From positions 1 to 64,000 of the forward strand of contig CACLEZ010000002.1 of the NCBI GenBank assembly GCA_902606175.1: 64,000 nucleotides of DNA, read 5' to 3'. Positions within the stretch are counted from its first letter, which is position 1. Every line of letters starts with the position of its first letter. The notes beneath the pieces were generated by a model, which saw only the letters and a program-made list of their open reading frames with translations, searched no databases and was not told the origin of the DNA. This DNA comes from an uncultured SAR86 cluster bacterium (GTDB lineage: Bacteria > Pseudomonadota > Gammaproteobacteria > Magnimaribacterales > Magnimaribacteraceae). Positions 53,698-61,599 of this stretch are shown in pieces. Position numbers and translations under genes: made by a program.

Positions 53698-55044
53698 ATG
53701 AATATAGATTTTATAATTTTAGCTGCCGGTAAAGGCACAAGGATGGGAGGAGATTCCCCTAAAGTGCTTGCGAGTTTAGCAGGTAAACCCTTGGTACAAC
53801 ACCTTATCAATACGGTCGATTCATTTCAGAGTTCTAAAACTTCAATTGTGGTTGGTTATAAAGCCAACGAGGTTGAAACAGATCTCGTTTCTCAAAAAAA
53901 GCTTCGTTTTGTAAAACAAAAAAATCAGCTAGGAACAGCCCATGCAGTTAAGCAAGCGCTGCCTAATATCAGAAAGAATTCTGTAGCTGTAATCCTTTAC
54001 GGTGATGTTCCTTTGGTAGGAAAGAATACATTACAAAGACTTATAAAATCAGCATCAAAAGGAAAACTTTCGCTATTGACCTTCATAAAAGATGACCCCA
54101 CAGGTTATGGCAGAATTATCCGTGGTTCTAGGAAAAATGTTCAAAAAATCACAGAACACAAAGATGCATCATCAGCGGAAAAAGAAATTAGAGAAGTTAA
54201 TTCTGGCATCTTAGCGATCAAAGCAAGCCTGCTTCAACAATTGATTCCTAAAATCAAAAACAACAATGCAGCCAAAGAATATTACCTGACTGATCTGGTT
54301 GAAATTGCCAATAACCATTCAGTAGATGTTGTGGCCACTCTGTGCGACCCTTATGAAGTTGGTGGCGCTAATGACAAAAAGGAGTTGCATGAGCTTGAAA
54401 GAGCTTATCAGAAGAAATTAGCTGAAGATTTGCTTAAAAGCGGGGTGACTATTGCCGACACTTCAAGGATAGACATCAGGGGAGATATCAAGATAGGACA
54501 AAACTCTTTTGTAGATATCAATAATGTTTTTGAGGGCAACAATGTCTTGGGAAAGAATGTTCACATAGGACCTAATTGCTACATTTCTAACTGCAGTATC
54601 AAAGACAACACTATTGTTTATGCAAATACTGTATTGGAAGACAGTGTAATTGGAAAAAACTGCAAGATTGGGCCTTTTGCAAGAATAAGAGGAGGTAGCG
54701 AGCTAACAGAAGGAGCCGAACTTGGTAATTTTGTTGAGTCTAATAGAAGTAATATTGGCAAAAACTCTAAGGCCAAACACCTTACTTATTTAGGTGATGC
54801 AAGACTAGGCGCTAAAGTAAATGTAGGTGCTGGGACTATAACCTGTAACTACGATGGAAAAAATAAACATAAAACCATAATTGCAGATGGGACATTTATA
54901 GGCTCTAATAGCTCACTTGTTGCGCCCTTGGTTCTTGGAGAAAACTCTTACACTGGAGCCGGATCAGTTATAACTAAGGACGTTCCAAAGGGTAAACTTG
55001 CTGTTGCAAGAGGCAAACAAGTTAATCTGAATAAGAAGAAATAA
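53698..55044 (+). CDS. glmU: Bifunctional UDP-GlcNAc pyrophosphorylase / GlcN-1-P acetyltransferase
   Basis: Makes UDP-GlcNAc for peptidoglycan and LPS. The protein is 448 aa: N-terminal uridyltransferase (ILAAGKGTRMGGDSPKVL, GTAHAVKQAL) and a C-terminal left-handed beta-helix acetyltransferase (hexapeptide repeats; AKHLTYLGDARLGAKVNVGAG). It lies between the atp operon and glmS, 3 bp before glmS. Confidence 0.96.
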   Translation: MNIDFIILAAGKGTRMGGDSPKVLASLAGKPLVQHLINTVDSFQSSKTSIVVGYKANEVETDLVSQKKLRFVKQKNQLGTAHAVKQALPNIRKNSVAVILYGDVPLVGKNTLQRLIKSASKGKLSLLTFIKDDPTGYGRIIRGSRKNVQKITEHKDASSAEKEIREVNSGILAIKASLLQQLIPKIKNNNAAKEYYLTDLVEIANNHSVDVVATLCDPYEVGGANDKKELHELERAYQKKLAEDLLKSGVTIADTSRIDIRGDIKIGQNSFVDINNVFEGNNVLGKNVHIGPNCYISNCSIKDNTIVYANTVLEDSVIGKNCKIGPFARIRGGSELTEGAELGNFVESNRSNIGKNSKAKHLTYLGDARLGAKVNVGAGTITCNYDGKNKHKTIIADGTFIGSNSSLVAPLVLGENSYTGAGSVITKDVPKGKLAVARGKQVNLNKKK

Positions 55045-55047
55045 ATT

Positions 55048-56883
55048 ATGTGTGGAATAATCGGAGTAGCTTCTAGCAAACCCTCAGTAGATAAACTACT
55101 GATAGGGCTTTTGCGTCAGGAATATAGAGGATATGACTCAGCTGGCCTTGCTATTTTTGATGAAACAGAACAAATAAAGGTATTTAAAAGCACTGGTAAG
55201 GTGGCAGAGCTCCAAAACTCCATTGATCAAAATCCTGTGAATGGTAATACGGGTATTGCCCACACCAGATGGGCAACCCATGGCCTGCCAACAGAGACAA
55301 ATGCTCACCCGCACCATTCAAATAATAATATTTTTGTTATTCATAACGGCATTATTGAAAATCATCAAGAAATTAGAACTACACTTAAAGCTTTAGGTTA
55401 TGTTTTTGAGTCAGAAACAGACACAGAAGTTATTGCTCATCTGATTCATGCAAAAATGAGCGAGAATAAAGTGACTTTAATCGATGCCTTGAAGGCGGCA
55501 GTGAAGGATCTCAGAGGAGCTTATGCAATAGGTGCAGTTTGTGAGAACGAACCTGGAATTTTGGCTTCAGCCAGAAAAGGGAGTCCTTTGGTTATCGGTA
55601 TGGGGCACGGTGAAAATTTTATAGCTTCCGATCAACTTGCTTTAGCGGACTTTGCAGAGAATTTTGTATTTCTTGAAGATGGCGATCTTGCTGAAATCAC
55701 TTCTAAAGGAATTCGCTACTGGGATCTGGATGATACTGAAGTTGAAAGACCTGTTGTAGTTGCCAAGTCTTTAGGAGAGACGGTTGATAAAGGTGAATAC
55801 AGGCATTTCATGCTAAAAGAAATTAATGAGCAGCCATCAAAAATTAAAGGGCTGTTAGAAGGACAACTGACTGATTCGGGTGTTCAGGAAGAAATCTTCG
55901 GTCCAAGTGCTCCAGATATTTTCAAAAAAGTAGAGGCTGTTCAGATTGTGGCTTGTGGAACTAGCTTCCATGCTGGAACCGTAGCTAAATATTGGCTAGA
56001 AGGACTCGCTGGCTTGCCATGCAGCGTAGAAGTGGCAAGTGAATTTAGATATAGAAATAAAGTTGTGGCGCCAAATACTTTGTTTATAACGATTTCTCAG
56101 TCTGGTGAAACAGCAGACACACTAGCATGTTTAAGTGCTGCCAAAGATTCAGGCTACTTAGCCCGCCTTGGTATATGCAATGTTCCTTCAAGCTCTTTAG
56201 CGAGAGAATCTGATTTAGTATTTTTAACGAAAGCAGGTCCTGAAATAGGTGTTGCTTCAACAAAAGCTTTTACTACTCAGCTCGTTGGTTTATTGATGTT
56301 AACTTTAATTCTCGGAAGGCACCATGGTCTATCCGCAGCTGCTGAAAATACCATAAATAATTCACTTAGAGCACTACCTGATTCTTTAGATTCGGTGATG
56401 TTACTTGAAAATCAAATTATTGAAATGGCAGAGGATTTTGATCAAAAGGAACATGCACTCTTTTTAGGTAGAGGCATTCATTATCCAGTAGCTATGGAAG
56501 GCGCATTAAAACTTAAAGAAATTTCCTACATACACGCAGAGGCATATCCAGCCGGAGAACTGAAACATGGACCATTGGCGCTTGTCGATTCAGAAATGCC
56601 TGTTGTTGCGGTTGCTCCTAATGATGATCTGCTAGCAAAACTTCAATCAAACCTAGAAGAAGTAAGAGCGCGAGGAGGAAAGCTATATGTATTTGGACAC
56701 TCTGCAGCTCATCAGGAAGATGAATCAATAACTAAGTTCATTGAACTGCCTGAAGTCCCTGAGCTGATTGCTCCTCTAATTTACTCCATCCCATTACAGC
56801 TACTTGCCTATCATGTTGCCATCCTTAAAGGCACCGACATTGATCAGCCACGAAACCTCGCAAAGTCTGTGACTGTGGAGTAG
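55048..56883 (+). CDS. glmS: Glutamine--fructose-6-phosphate aminotransferase
   Basis: First hexosamine-pathway enzyme, 611 aa. N-terminal glutaminase with Cys2 (MCGIIGVASS) and THGLPTETNAHPH; two SIS isomerase domains (ISQSGETADTLA, ACGTSFHAG); C-terminal DQPRNLAKSVTVE. The DNA for these last residues and about 15 bp beyond the stop is repeated downstream and separates small cassette genes (see repeats). The Tn7 target site also lies at this end of glmS. Confidence 0.97.
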   Translation: MCGIIGVASSKPSVDKLLIGLLRQEYRGYDSAGLAIFDETEQIKVFKSTGKVAELQNSIDQNPVNGNTGIAHTRWATHGLPTETNAHPHHSNNNIFVIHNGIIENHQEIRTTLKALGYVFESETDTEVIAHLIHAKMSENKVTLIDALKAAVKDLRGAYAIGAVCENEPGILASARKGSPLVIGMGHGENFIASDQLALADFAENFVFLEDGDLAEITSKGIRYWDLDDTEVERPVVVAKSLGETVDKGEYRHFMLKEINEQPSKIKGLLEGQLTDSGVQEEIFGPSAPDIFKKVEAVQIVACGTSFHAGTVAKYWLEGLAGLPCSVEVASEFRYRNKVVAPNTLFITISQSGETADTLACLSAAKDSGYLARLGICNVPSSSLARESDLVFLTKAGPEIGVASTKAFTTQLVGLLMLTLILGRHHGLSAAAENTINNSLRALPDSLDSVMLLENQIIEMAEDFDQKEHALFLGRGIHYPVAMEGALKLKEISYIHAEAYPAGELKHGPLALVDSEMPVVAVAPNDDLLAKLQSNLEEVRARGGKLYVFGHSAAHQEDESITKFIELPEVPELIAPLIYSIPLQLLAYHVAILKGTDIDQPRNLAKSVTVE

Positions 56884-56898
56884 AACAAAACAGTGAAT
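56866..56898 (+). repeat. glmS 3'-end repeat R0 (original copy)
   Basis: Codons TCT GTG ACT GTG GAG TAG (Ser-Val-Thr-Val-Glu-stop) of glmS followed by AACAAAACAGTGAAT. The GTG of the next gene lies in the tail of the repeat. It matches R1 at 25/33 and R2 at 25/33 positions by hand alignment without gaps. Confidence 0.85.
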
Positions 56899-57258
56899 AA
56901 TGTCACAGAGGGAGGGTGTTTTTGTGGTTCAGTTCGCTACAGCTTTGAATCCGATAATTACCCCTCTTCGAATTGTCACTGCTCTATGTGCAGACGTACT
57001 TCAGGGGCTCCTTTTCTTTCTTGGATGGCTATTCCATTAACCGTCTTTGAATACAGCAAAGGTAATCCCAAAAAACTAATTTCCTCTAATCAAGGTACCA
57101 GGTACTTTTGTCAAGATTGTGGAACTCCTTTAACCTGTCTTCTTGACGAGTATCCTAAATATATTTATGTCACAATTTGTAGCTTAGACAATCCTCAAGA
57201 CTTTGAACCAAGTGGCGATATGTATGTTGAAGACATGCTTAACTGGATAAAAACATAA
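56893..57258 (+). CDS. GFA-family (CENP-V/GFA) zinc-binding protein
   Basis: A 121-aa protein of the Mss4-like GFA fold, in which cysteines bind zinc: GGCFCGSVRYSF, NCHCSMCRRTSGAPF and RYFCQDCGTPL. Relatives are loosely named glutathione-dependent formaldehyde-activating enzymes, but the true activity of most is unknown. It starts at GTG 56893, nine bases after the glmS stop and inside repeat R0; there is no room for a separate promoter, so it is probably read from the glmS transcript. It is the first cassette gene of the array. Confidence 0.85.
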   Translation: MNNVTEGGCFCGSVRYSFESDNYPSSNCHCSMCRRTSGAPFLSWMAIPLTVFEYSKGNPKKLISSNQGTRYFCQDCGTPLTCLLDEYPKYIYVTICSLDNPQDFEPSGDMYVEDMLNWIKT

Positions 57259-57286
57259 TGAAAGTTTATTCACTGTTTAAATACAT

Positions 57287-57319
57287 TCCGTTACAGTGGA
57301 GTAATTCACAACAGTAAAT
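57287..57319 (+). repeat. glmS 3'-end repeat R1
   Basis: TCC GTT ACA GTG GAG TAA encodes Ser-Val-Thr-Val-Glu-stop with wobble differences from glmS; the tail TTCACAACAGTAAAT aligns to R0 and R2. It is 421 bp from R0. No longer glmS homology is seen upstream of it. Confidence 0.8.
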
Positions 57320-57334
57320 TAACAGGAGATAATT

Positions 57335-57454
57335 ATGGAAATAAATTTTTACATTTGGTTAATTCTGACGATTGCGGTGACAGCATATTCTTGGATTTTG
57401 ATCGCAAAATGGGCAAAGAAAAAAGATACGAAACAACAATCCCTCGAAAACTAA
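57335..57454 (+). CDS. Cassette gene: 39-aa single-helix membrane protein
   Basis: Encodes MEINFYIWLILTIAVTAYS followed by WILIAKWAKKKDTKQQSLEN. One hydrophobic helix (residues 5-25) is followed by a basic then polar tail, the topology of a small N-out membrane protein. AGGAG lies six bases before the ATG. It is the only gene between repeats R1 and R2 (186 bp apart). No family recognised. Confidence 0.6.
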   Translation: MEINFYIWLILTIAVTAYSWILIAKWAKKKDTKQQSLEN

Positions 57455-57472
57455 TTGACTGTTGTAAAACAC

Positions 57473-57505
57473 TCAGAGACCGTGGAGTAATTCAGAACAT
57501 TGAAT
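57473..57505 (+). repeat. glmS 3'-end repeat R2
   Basis: TCA GAG ACC GTG GAG TAA (Ser-Glu-Thr-Val-Glu-stop) with tail TTCAGAACATTGAAT, 26/33 identical to R1 and 25/33 to R0. The ATG of the next cassette gene (57504) begins at its end. Confidence 0.8.
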
Positions 57506-57683
57506 GAAAAAATTAACCGTTAAAAGGTTTTTGCTGTACCTTAATTTATTTTTTTTGTTTCTCTTAATTGGATACGGTATTAATGATCGCCTATCCGGCA
57601 AATCATTAGGCGGTGATTATTGGGGAACATTAATAATACTCATAGCAATTTTGCCCAGTACCTTTCATATTCAAAATAAATAA
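57504..57683 (+). CDS. Cassette gene: 59-aa two-helix membrane protein
   Basis: Starts MKKLTVKRFLLYLNLFFLFL and has helix 1 (residues 9-25), a polar loop NDRLSGKSLGGDYWG and helix 2 (41-54), ending HIQNK. It begins 13 bases after the R2 stop with no clear Shine-Dalgarno, so translation may depend on coupling. Sole gene between R2 and R3. No family recognised. Confidence 0.6.
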   Translation: MKKLTVKRFLLYLNLFFLFLLIGYGINDRLSGKSLGGDYWGTLIILIAILPSTFHIQNK

Positions 57684-57706
57684 ATCAAATCACTTTTTAA
57701 GAATAG

Positions 57707-57739
57707 TCAGTTACGGTGCAGTTGATTAGAAAGGTAAAT
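57707..57739 (+). repeat. glmS 3'-end repeat R3 (degenerate)
   Basis: TCA GTT ACG GTG CAG TTG, i.e. the Glu codon and the stop have mutated, with tail ATTAGAAAGGTAAAT; 23/33 identical to R1 without gaps. Loss of the stop suggests an older copy. Confidence 0.65.
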
Positions 57740-57758
57740 CGAGTACAGAGTTAAATAG

Positions 57759-58163
57759 ATGAGCAAATATATAACTACCCTATGCTTAATTGTTGGAGGA
57801 ATAGTGCCAATAATAGTTGATATAAGTTCCAGCCACTTATTTAACCCTGACTGGGATGCACACGCGCGAGTTCATGAAGTATGGAGACTTTCAACTAACT
57901 TCCTTATCTTTGGTTTAGGCGTATATTTGTTATGGGTGAAAAAAATTGAGGTATTGCCTGGATTGCTTAGTCTTTGTATACACTTAGGCTTTGTTTTTTC
58001 TGCTGCAACTATGTCACTTTATGGAGGAGCTGCAACCGGTGAGGGCATACCTGAACCTTCCATAATTGGGATTCCACTAAATGTATTTATGTTTTCTACA
58101 ATGTTTTTAATTCAAAGTACTGTTTTAATATTTACCCTAAATCAATCGGTTTCTGTAAAGTAA
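57759..58163 (+). CDS. Cassette gene: four-helix membrane protein
   Basis: A 134-aa protein with four hydrophobic segments (about residues 5-22, 45-60, 66-90, 103-127). The loop after helix 1 contains SSHLFNPDWDAHARVHEVWRL in two parts, His/Asp-rich and conserved-looking. I do not recognise a named family. Its last codons (TCG GTT TCT GTA AAG TAA) themselves resemble the repeat core. It pairs with the DUF805 gene in the cassette between R3 and R4. Confidence 0.65.
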   Translation: MSKYITTLCLIVGGIVPIIVDISSSHLFNPDWDAHARVHEVWRLSTNFLIFGLGVYLLWVKKIEVLPGLLSLCIHLGFVFSAATMSLYGGAATGEGIPEPSIIGIPLNVFMFSTMFLIQSTVLIFTLNQSVSVK

Positions 58164-58193
58164 GCTTAGATTTTGATTTAAAAGGTGAGAACT

Positions 58194-58568
58194 ATGAATA
58201 TAAAAGATTCGTTTATTTCAGTTTTTTCAAATTGGTTAAATTTTAGCGGAAGAGCGTGCAGAAGTGAGTATTGGTACTTTTTTCTTTCTATATTCATCAT
58301 AACAATAGTTTTAACAATTTTAGAAATGTCCATAGGCATTTACAGTTATGAACTAGAGACAGGTCCTCTCACTTTATTACTTCAGCTGATAATTATTATT
58401 CCTTCGATATCAGTAGCGTCAAGAAGACTTCAAGATAGGGGCATTTCAGGGTGGTGGCAATTATCTTATATCACTATTATTGGCATATTCGTGATATTTG
58501 TTTTACTCATGCTCCCGGCAAAAGAAGCTGAAAATAAATGGGGAAGAAATCCACTGCTAGACCTTTAA
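58194..58568 (+). CDS. Cassette gene: DUF805 membrane protein
   Basis: A 124-aa membrane protein from ATG 58194 (an in-frame GTG at 58185 would add three residues). It has the DUF805 hallmarks NWLNFSGRACRSEYWYFFL at the N-terminus, VASRRLQDRGISGWWQL in the middle and the terminal NKWGRNPL. Function of the family is unknown; members are common in accessory regions. Confidence 0.85.
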   Translation: MNIKDSFISVFSNWLNFSGRACRSEYWYFFLSIFIITIVLTILEMSIGIYSYELETGPLTLLLQLIIIIPSISVASRRLQDRGISGWWQLSYITIIGIFVIFVLLMLPAKEAENKWGRNPLLDL

Positions 58569-58585
58569 ATCATGGTTTCAAAAAC

Positions 58586-58618
58586 TCAGTCACTGTGGAA
58601 TAGCTCAAATTGAGGAGA
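58586..58618 (+). repeat. glmS 3'-end repeat R4
   Basis: TCA GTC ACT GTG GAA TAG encodes Ser-Val-Thr-Val-Glu-stop, 15/18 identical to glmS with wobble changes only; the tail has diverged. The TTG start of the Nmad3-like gene lies six bases after this stop. Confidence 0.75.
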
Positions 58619-59407
58619 TTAATATTAAGCAGAAAGGGTTTTGACTCGAAGGCGGGTGGAAGCGCTTCACCTATATTTAATGACGGAAGTCTTTTTTCTA
58701 TACCTATCCCTCAACACCATCCCTCACCAAAAAAATACAAAGACCTAGATTTTAATGGCATTTCAGGTTCTAAATTATTGAAAGAAGTTTCAGCCAAGGT
58801 CAGAGAAACGGATTATTGCCATAATGACCCAATGTTAAACGAAAAAATTGGCATTTTTGGCCAAGCAAGTGCATCTCAGACTGAATTAAAGAATAATAAT
58901 GTAAGCTCTGGAGATTTGTTTTTATTTTTTGGATGGTTTAAAAATTTTTCAGCAAATGGCAGAGATTTGCATCATTTATTTGGTTGGTTGCAAATAGAGA
59001 AAATAATAGAAGGTTCAAAAGAGATTAAAAGATATCTTCGTGAGAATAATATTCAACACCCTCACGGATATGGAGATGTCTCAAGATTTTCAAATAACAC
59101 AATTTACATAGCCAAAAATAAATTAAAACTTAACAAAAGAAAAATTTTTGACAGAGGCTATGGTTTATTTAAATGGACTCATGATGATTTAATTTTGACT
59201 GAAAAAAGTAAAACAAGATCAAGATGGAAGTTACCCTCCAAATACTTTAAAGATTCAAAAGACCTTTTTTTAAATAGAATGAAGTGGGAGAATGAAGAAG
59301 AGTCCACAGTTTTTTATAGAGGATTTGGCCAAGAATTTATCATGGATATTGAAAAAAATCCAAATGTTAAGAAGTGGGCAATTAACTTAATAAAAAAACA
59401 TGGATGA
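58610..59407 (+). CDS. Nmad3-like nucleotide-modification-associated protein
   Basis: A 265-aa protein resembling the Nmad3 family (nucleotide modification associated domain 3), by the N-terminus LILSRKGFDSKAGGSASPIF, DGSLFSIPIP and the region GDLFLFFGWFKN ... HHLFGWLQIEKII. Family members were predicted by others to act with DNA base hypermodification; their chemistry is not established. The start is TTG 58610 inside repeat R4. It is AT-rich and A-rich relative to neighbours, which suggests transfer. It ends against the oxygenase gene. Confidence 0.7.
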   Translation: MRRLILSRKGFDSKAGGSASPIFNDGSLFSIPIPQHHPSPKKYKDLDFNGISGSKLLKEVSAKVRETDYCHNDPMLNEKIGIFGQASASQTELKNNNVSSGDLFLFFGWFKNFSANGRDLHHLFGWLQIEKIIEGSKEIKRYLRENNIQHPHGYGDVSRFSNNTIYIAKNKLKLNKRKIFDRGYGLFKWTHDDLILTEKSKTRSRWKLPSKYFKDSKDLFLNRMKWENEEESTVFYRGFGQEFIMDIEKNPNVKKWAINLIKKHG

Positions 59408-59439
59408 AATCGATCATATTTGAATCTGGGGGAGATAAG

Positions 59440-60648
59440 ATGAAAGAAAACATAGACAGTAAAGCCGCAAGCCTAGAGCTACCTGAAGTTGATTGGCTTG
59501 ATCGCGAGTCAAATCCGGAAAAGTTTTTTAAGGACTTATCTTACGCATTATCTGAATTTGGATTTATGGTCCTTACTAATGCGCCTGGATTGTCAGACGA
59601 ATTTCAAAAACGTGCGTTTCGAGAAGTACGTGGCTTTTTTGATTCACCAATGGAGTTAAAGAAAACTGCTCATATATCCAATACTCCTTATTTTCGGGGT
59701 TATAGCTTGCCTACTCCTGCTGATCGAGGCTTTGGTCAAGTCATAGAAGCTTTCCAGTATGGATTCGAACAAGAATCATTATGTGACTACGATGATAAAT
59801 CTCAACCAATTCACCGCAGACTCTTTCGTGGACCCAACACCTGGCCTGAAGATGAATCATTGCCGGGCTTTCGACCTTTAATAGATGAACTCAATGATTG
59901 TTATCACCACCTCACTCATGAACTAGGGGAGGCTATTGTCGAATCTTTGGGGGAGGACGTTGAATCATTTCGCGAATATTTTGATTTTGATAATCCAGAT
60001 CTGGCAGCAAGTCTTAATCATAATTATAGTATCAATGCCTTTGCCGAAAAGGATCAAGAAAATGTCAGAAAAGAGTACAAAAAATTCACAAGTGATAAAG
60101 TAGGTGCCCACATAGATGGCCCACCATTTATAGCTCTGCTGATAAACGATCGTCCTGGATTACAAGTTGTTGCAGGAGAAGGACAATGGATCGATGCCCC
60201 CGTTACCTGCCAAACATCACCCGGTGACTACCATGTGCCAGTTATTCCGGGGTCAGTCATCGTTAATACTGGTGGAACCTTAATGCACCTAAGCGAAGGG
60301 AGATATTCAGCCACACTGCATCGTGTAAATACAACCTTGATACCCGAAGGAGAAACTAGAGTTTCTATGCCTTATTTTTTATTGCCCAAAATGGAAGGAG
60401 ATCTGGTTCCTTTCGGTAAATCTGAAGCTGACTCTCTAGGCGCGGCAGGCTACGAGTCTGGAAGAGACAGAGGTGCAAATGCTAGCGTAAATCGTATGGG
60501 AACCTTTCCGCAAGTAACTAGGCGTTGGTGGGCTGATGAATATGCTGAGTTACGTCAAAAGCAAAATGATGAGGTTAAGGCTGAAACACAAGCTGCTTTC
60601 AAACTAGCAAAAGAGCGCGGTGAACGCTTCAAGAAACAATCAGACTAG
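59440..60648 (+). CDS. 2-oxoglutarate/Fe(II)-dependent oxygenase, isopenicillin-N-synthase-like
   Basis: A 402-aa non-heme iron oxygenase. The facial triad is seen as AHIDGPPF (His, Asp) and SATLHRVN (distal His), with Arg of RVSMPYF as the 2OG-anchoring residue. An N-terminal DIOX_N-like domain has LSEFGFMVLTN. ATG 59440 with GGGGGAGA upstream is preferred to 59404, which overlaps the previous gene. It overlaps the downstream hydrolase by 3 bp (TAGTG). Substrate unknown. Confidence 0.85.
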   Translation: MKENIDSKAASLELPEVDWLDRESNPEKFFKDLSYALSEFGFMVLTNAPGLSDEFQKRAFREVRGFFDSPMELKKTAHISNTPYFRGYSLPTPADRGFGQVIEAFQYGFEQESLCDYDDKSQPIHRRLFRGPNTWPEDESLPGFRPLIDELNDCYHHLTHELGEAIVESLGEDVESFREYFDFDNPDLAASLNHNYSINAFAEKDQENVRKEYKKFTSDKVGAHIDGPPFIALLINDRPGLQVVAGEGQWIDAPVTCQTSPGDYHVPVIPGSVIVNTGGTLMHLSEGRYSATLHRVNTTLIPEGETRVSMPYFLLPKMEGDLVPFGKSEADSLGAAGYESGRDRGANASVNRMGTFPQVTRRWWADEYAELRQKQNDEVKAETQAAFKLAKERGERFKKQSD

Positions 60649-61580
60649 TGACGACGCACAGATTTCAATCAGGTGATGAGGGTGTAATTACTTACAAGTC
60701 ATCAAATCCATTTGAGTTCTTTCATATTTTGAATTCTAAGCCATCTGAAGAACAACAGATGTTTGGCTCTCTTATCTTTCCTGAGCAAAAGAAGAAGAAA
60801 TATCCTCTTGTTATTTGCATGCATGGCAGTATGGGCTGGAGAGGACACCACCATGAACACTCAGTGAACTTTCTCAATAATGGCTTTGCCGTATTTCGGG
60901 TAAATAGCTTTGATGCTAGAGGTGTCGTCTCTATTGTGGAAGACCAAATACAAGTAACTTTAGCTACAGTTCTGGCTGATTGCTTTAATGCGCTGAAACT
61001 TTTATCGGATCATCCTGATATAGATTCTAATCAAATCTACATAGCAGGATGGAGTCTTGGAGGAAGTACGGCTATTTATTCAGCCTGGGAGCCTTTAGCT
61101 GAAAAATTAGCCCCGACAGGTGAAAGATTTGCAGGACACTTAGCTTTCTATCCTGGTGCCTTTATGTGGCCTGAAGAAATGCGTTGGAGTAATGCACCCA
61201 TTTTAACTTTGATTGGAAGAGACGATGATTACACGCCATCTATTCTGATAGAAGAATTATCTCCGGCCATTAATGATAACGGAGGGAATAGTAAGATAAT
61301 TACTTATGAAGATAGCCATCATTCTTTTGATTCTGTAGACCCAGTAGTATTCGTACCTAATGCAATAGCAGTTGGGAGAAGACACACAATTGTCGGAAAA
61401 GATGGCACTCACTATCATCTAGATATTGAAGGAAAAAAAACTATGATGAATGAGCCAGAAGAGAGAACAAAATTATTTAAAGATAGGGCAAAAATAGGGG
61501 CCCACTTGGGTTGTAACTGGCAAGCAAGGAGATCATCAATGCAAGACTCCATTCAGTTTCTTTTGGAACATAGTCAATAA
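60648..61580 (+). CDS. Alpha/beta hydrolase, dienelactone-hydrolase-like
   Basis: A 310-aa protein from GTG 60648. Nucleophile elbow GWSLGGS, oxyanion-type CMHGSMGWRGHHHEH, acid LIGRDDDYTP and His in DSHHSFDS make an intact Ser-Asp-His set. Long tail after residue 240 with HYHLDIEGKKTMM. Translationally coupled to the oxygenase, so it probably acts on the same pathway's intermediate. Confidence 0.82.
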   Translation: MTTHRFQSGDEGVITYKSSNPFEFFHILNSKPSEEQQMFGSLIFPEQKKKKYPLVICMHGSMGWRGHHHEHSVNFLNNGFAVFRVNSFDARGVVSIVEDQIQVTLATVLADCFNALKLLSDHPDIDSNQIYIAGWSLGGSTAIYSAWEPLAEKLAPTGERFAGHLAFYPGAFMWPEEMRWSNAPILTLIGRDDDYTPSILIEELSPAINDNGGNSKIITYEDSHHSFDSVDPVVFVPNAIAVGRRHTIVGKDGTHYHLDIEGKKTMMNEPEERTKLFKDRAKIGAHLGCNWQARRSSMQDSIQFLLEHSQ

Positions 61581-61599
61581 ACATAAAAGGGAGAATACA

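Noticed and set aside
56866-58618. Classic integron with attC sites
   Set aside because: The repeats lack the paired inverted R/L boxes and GTTRRRY core of attC, and no intI-like gene is in the window; the repeats match the glmS end instead.
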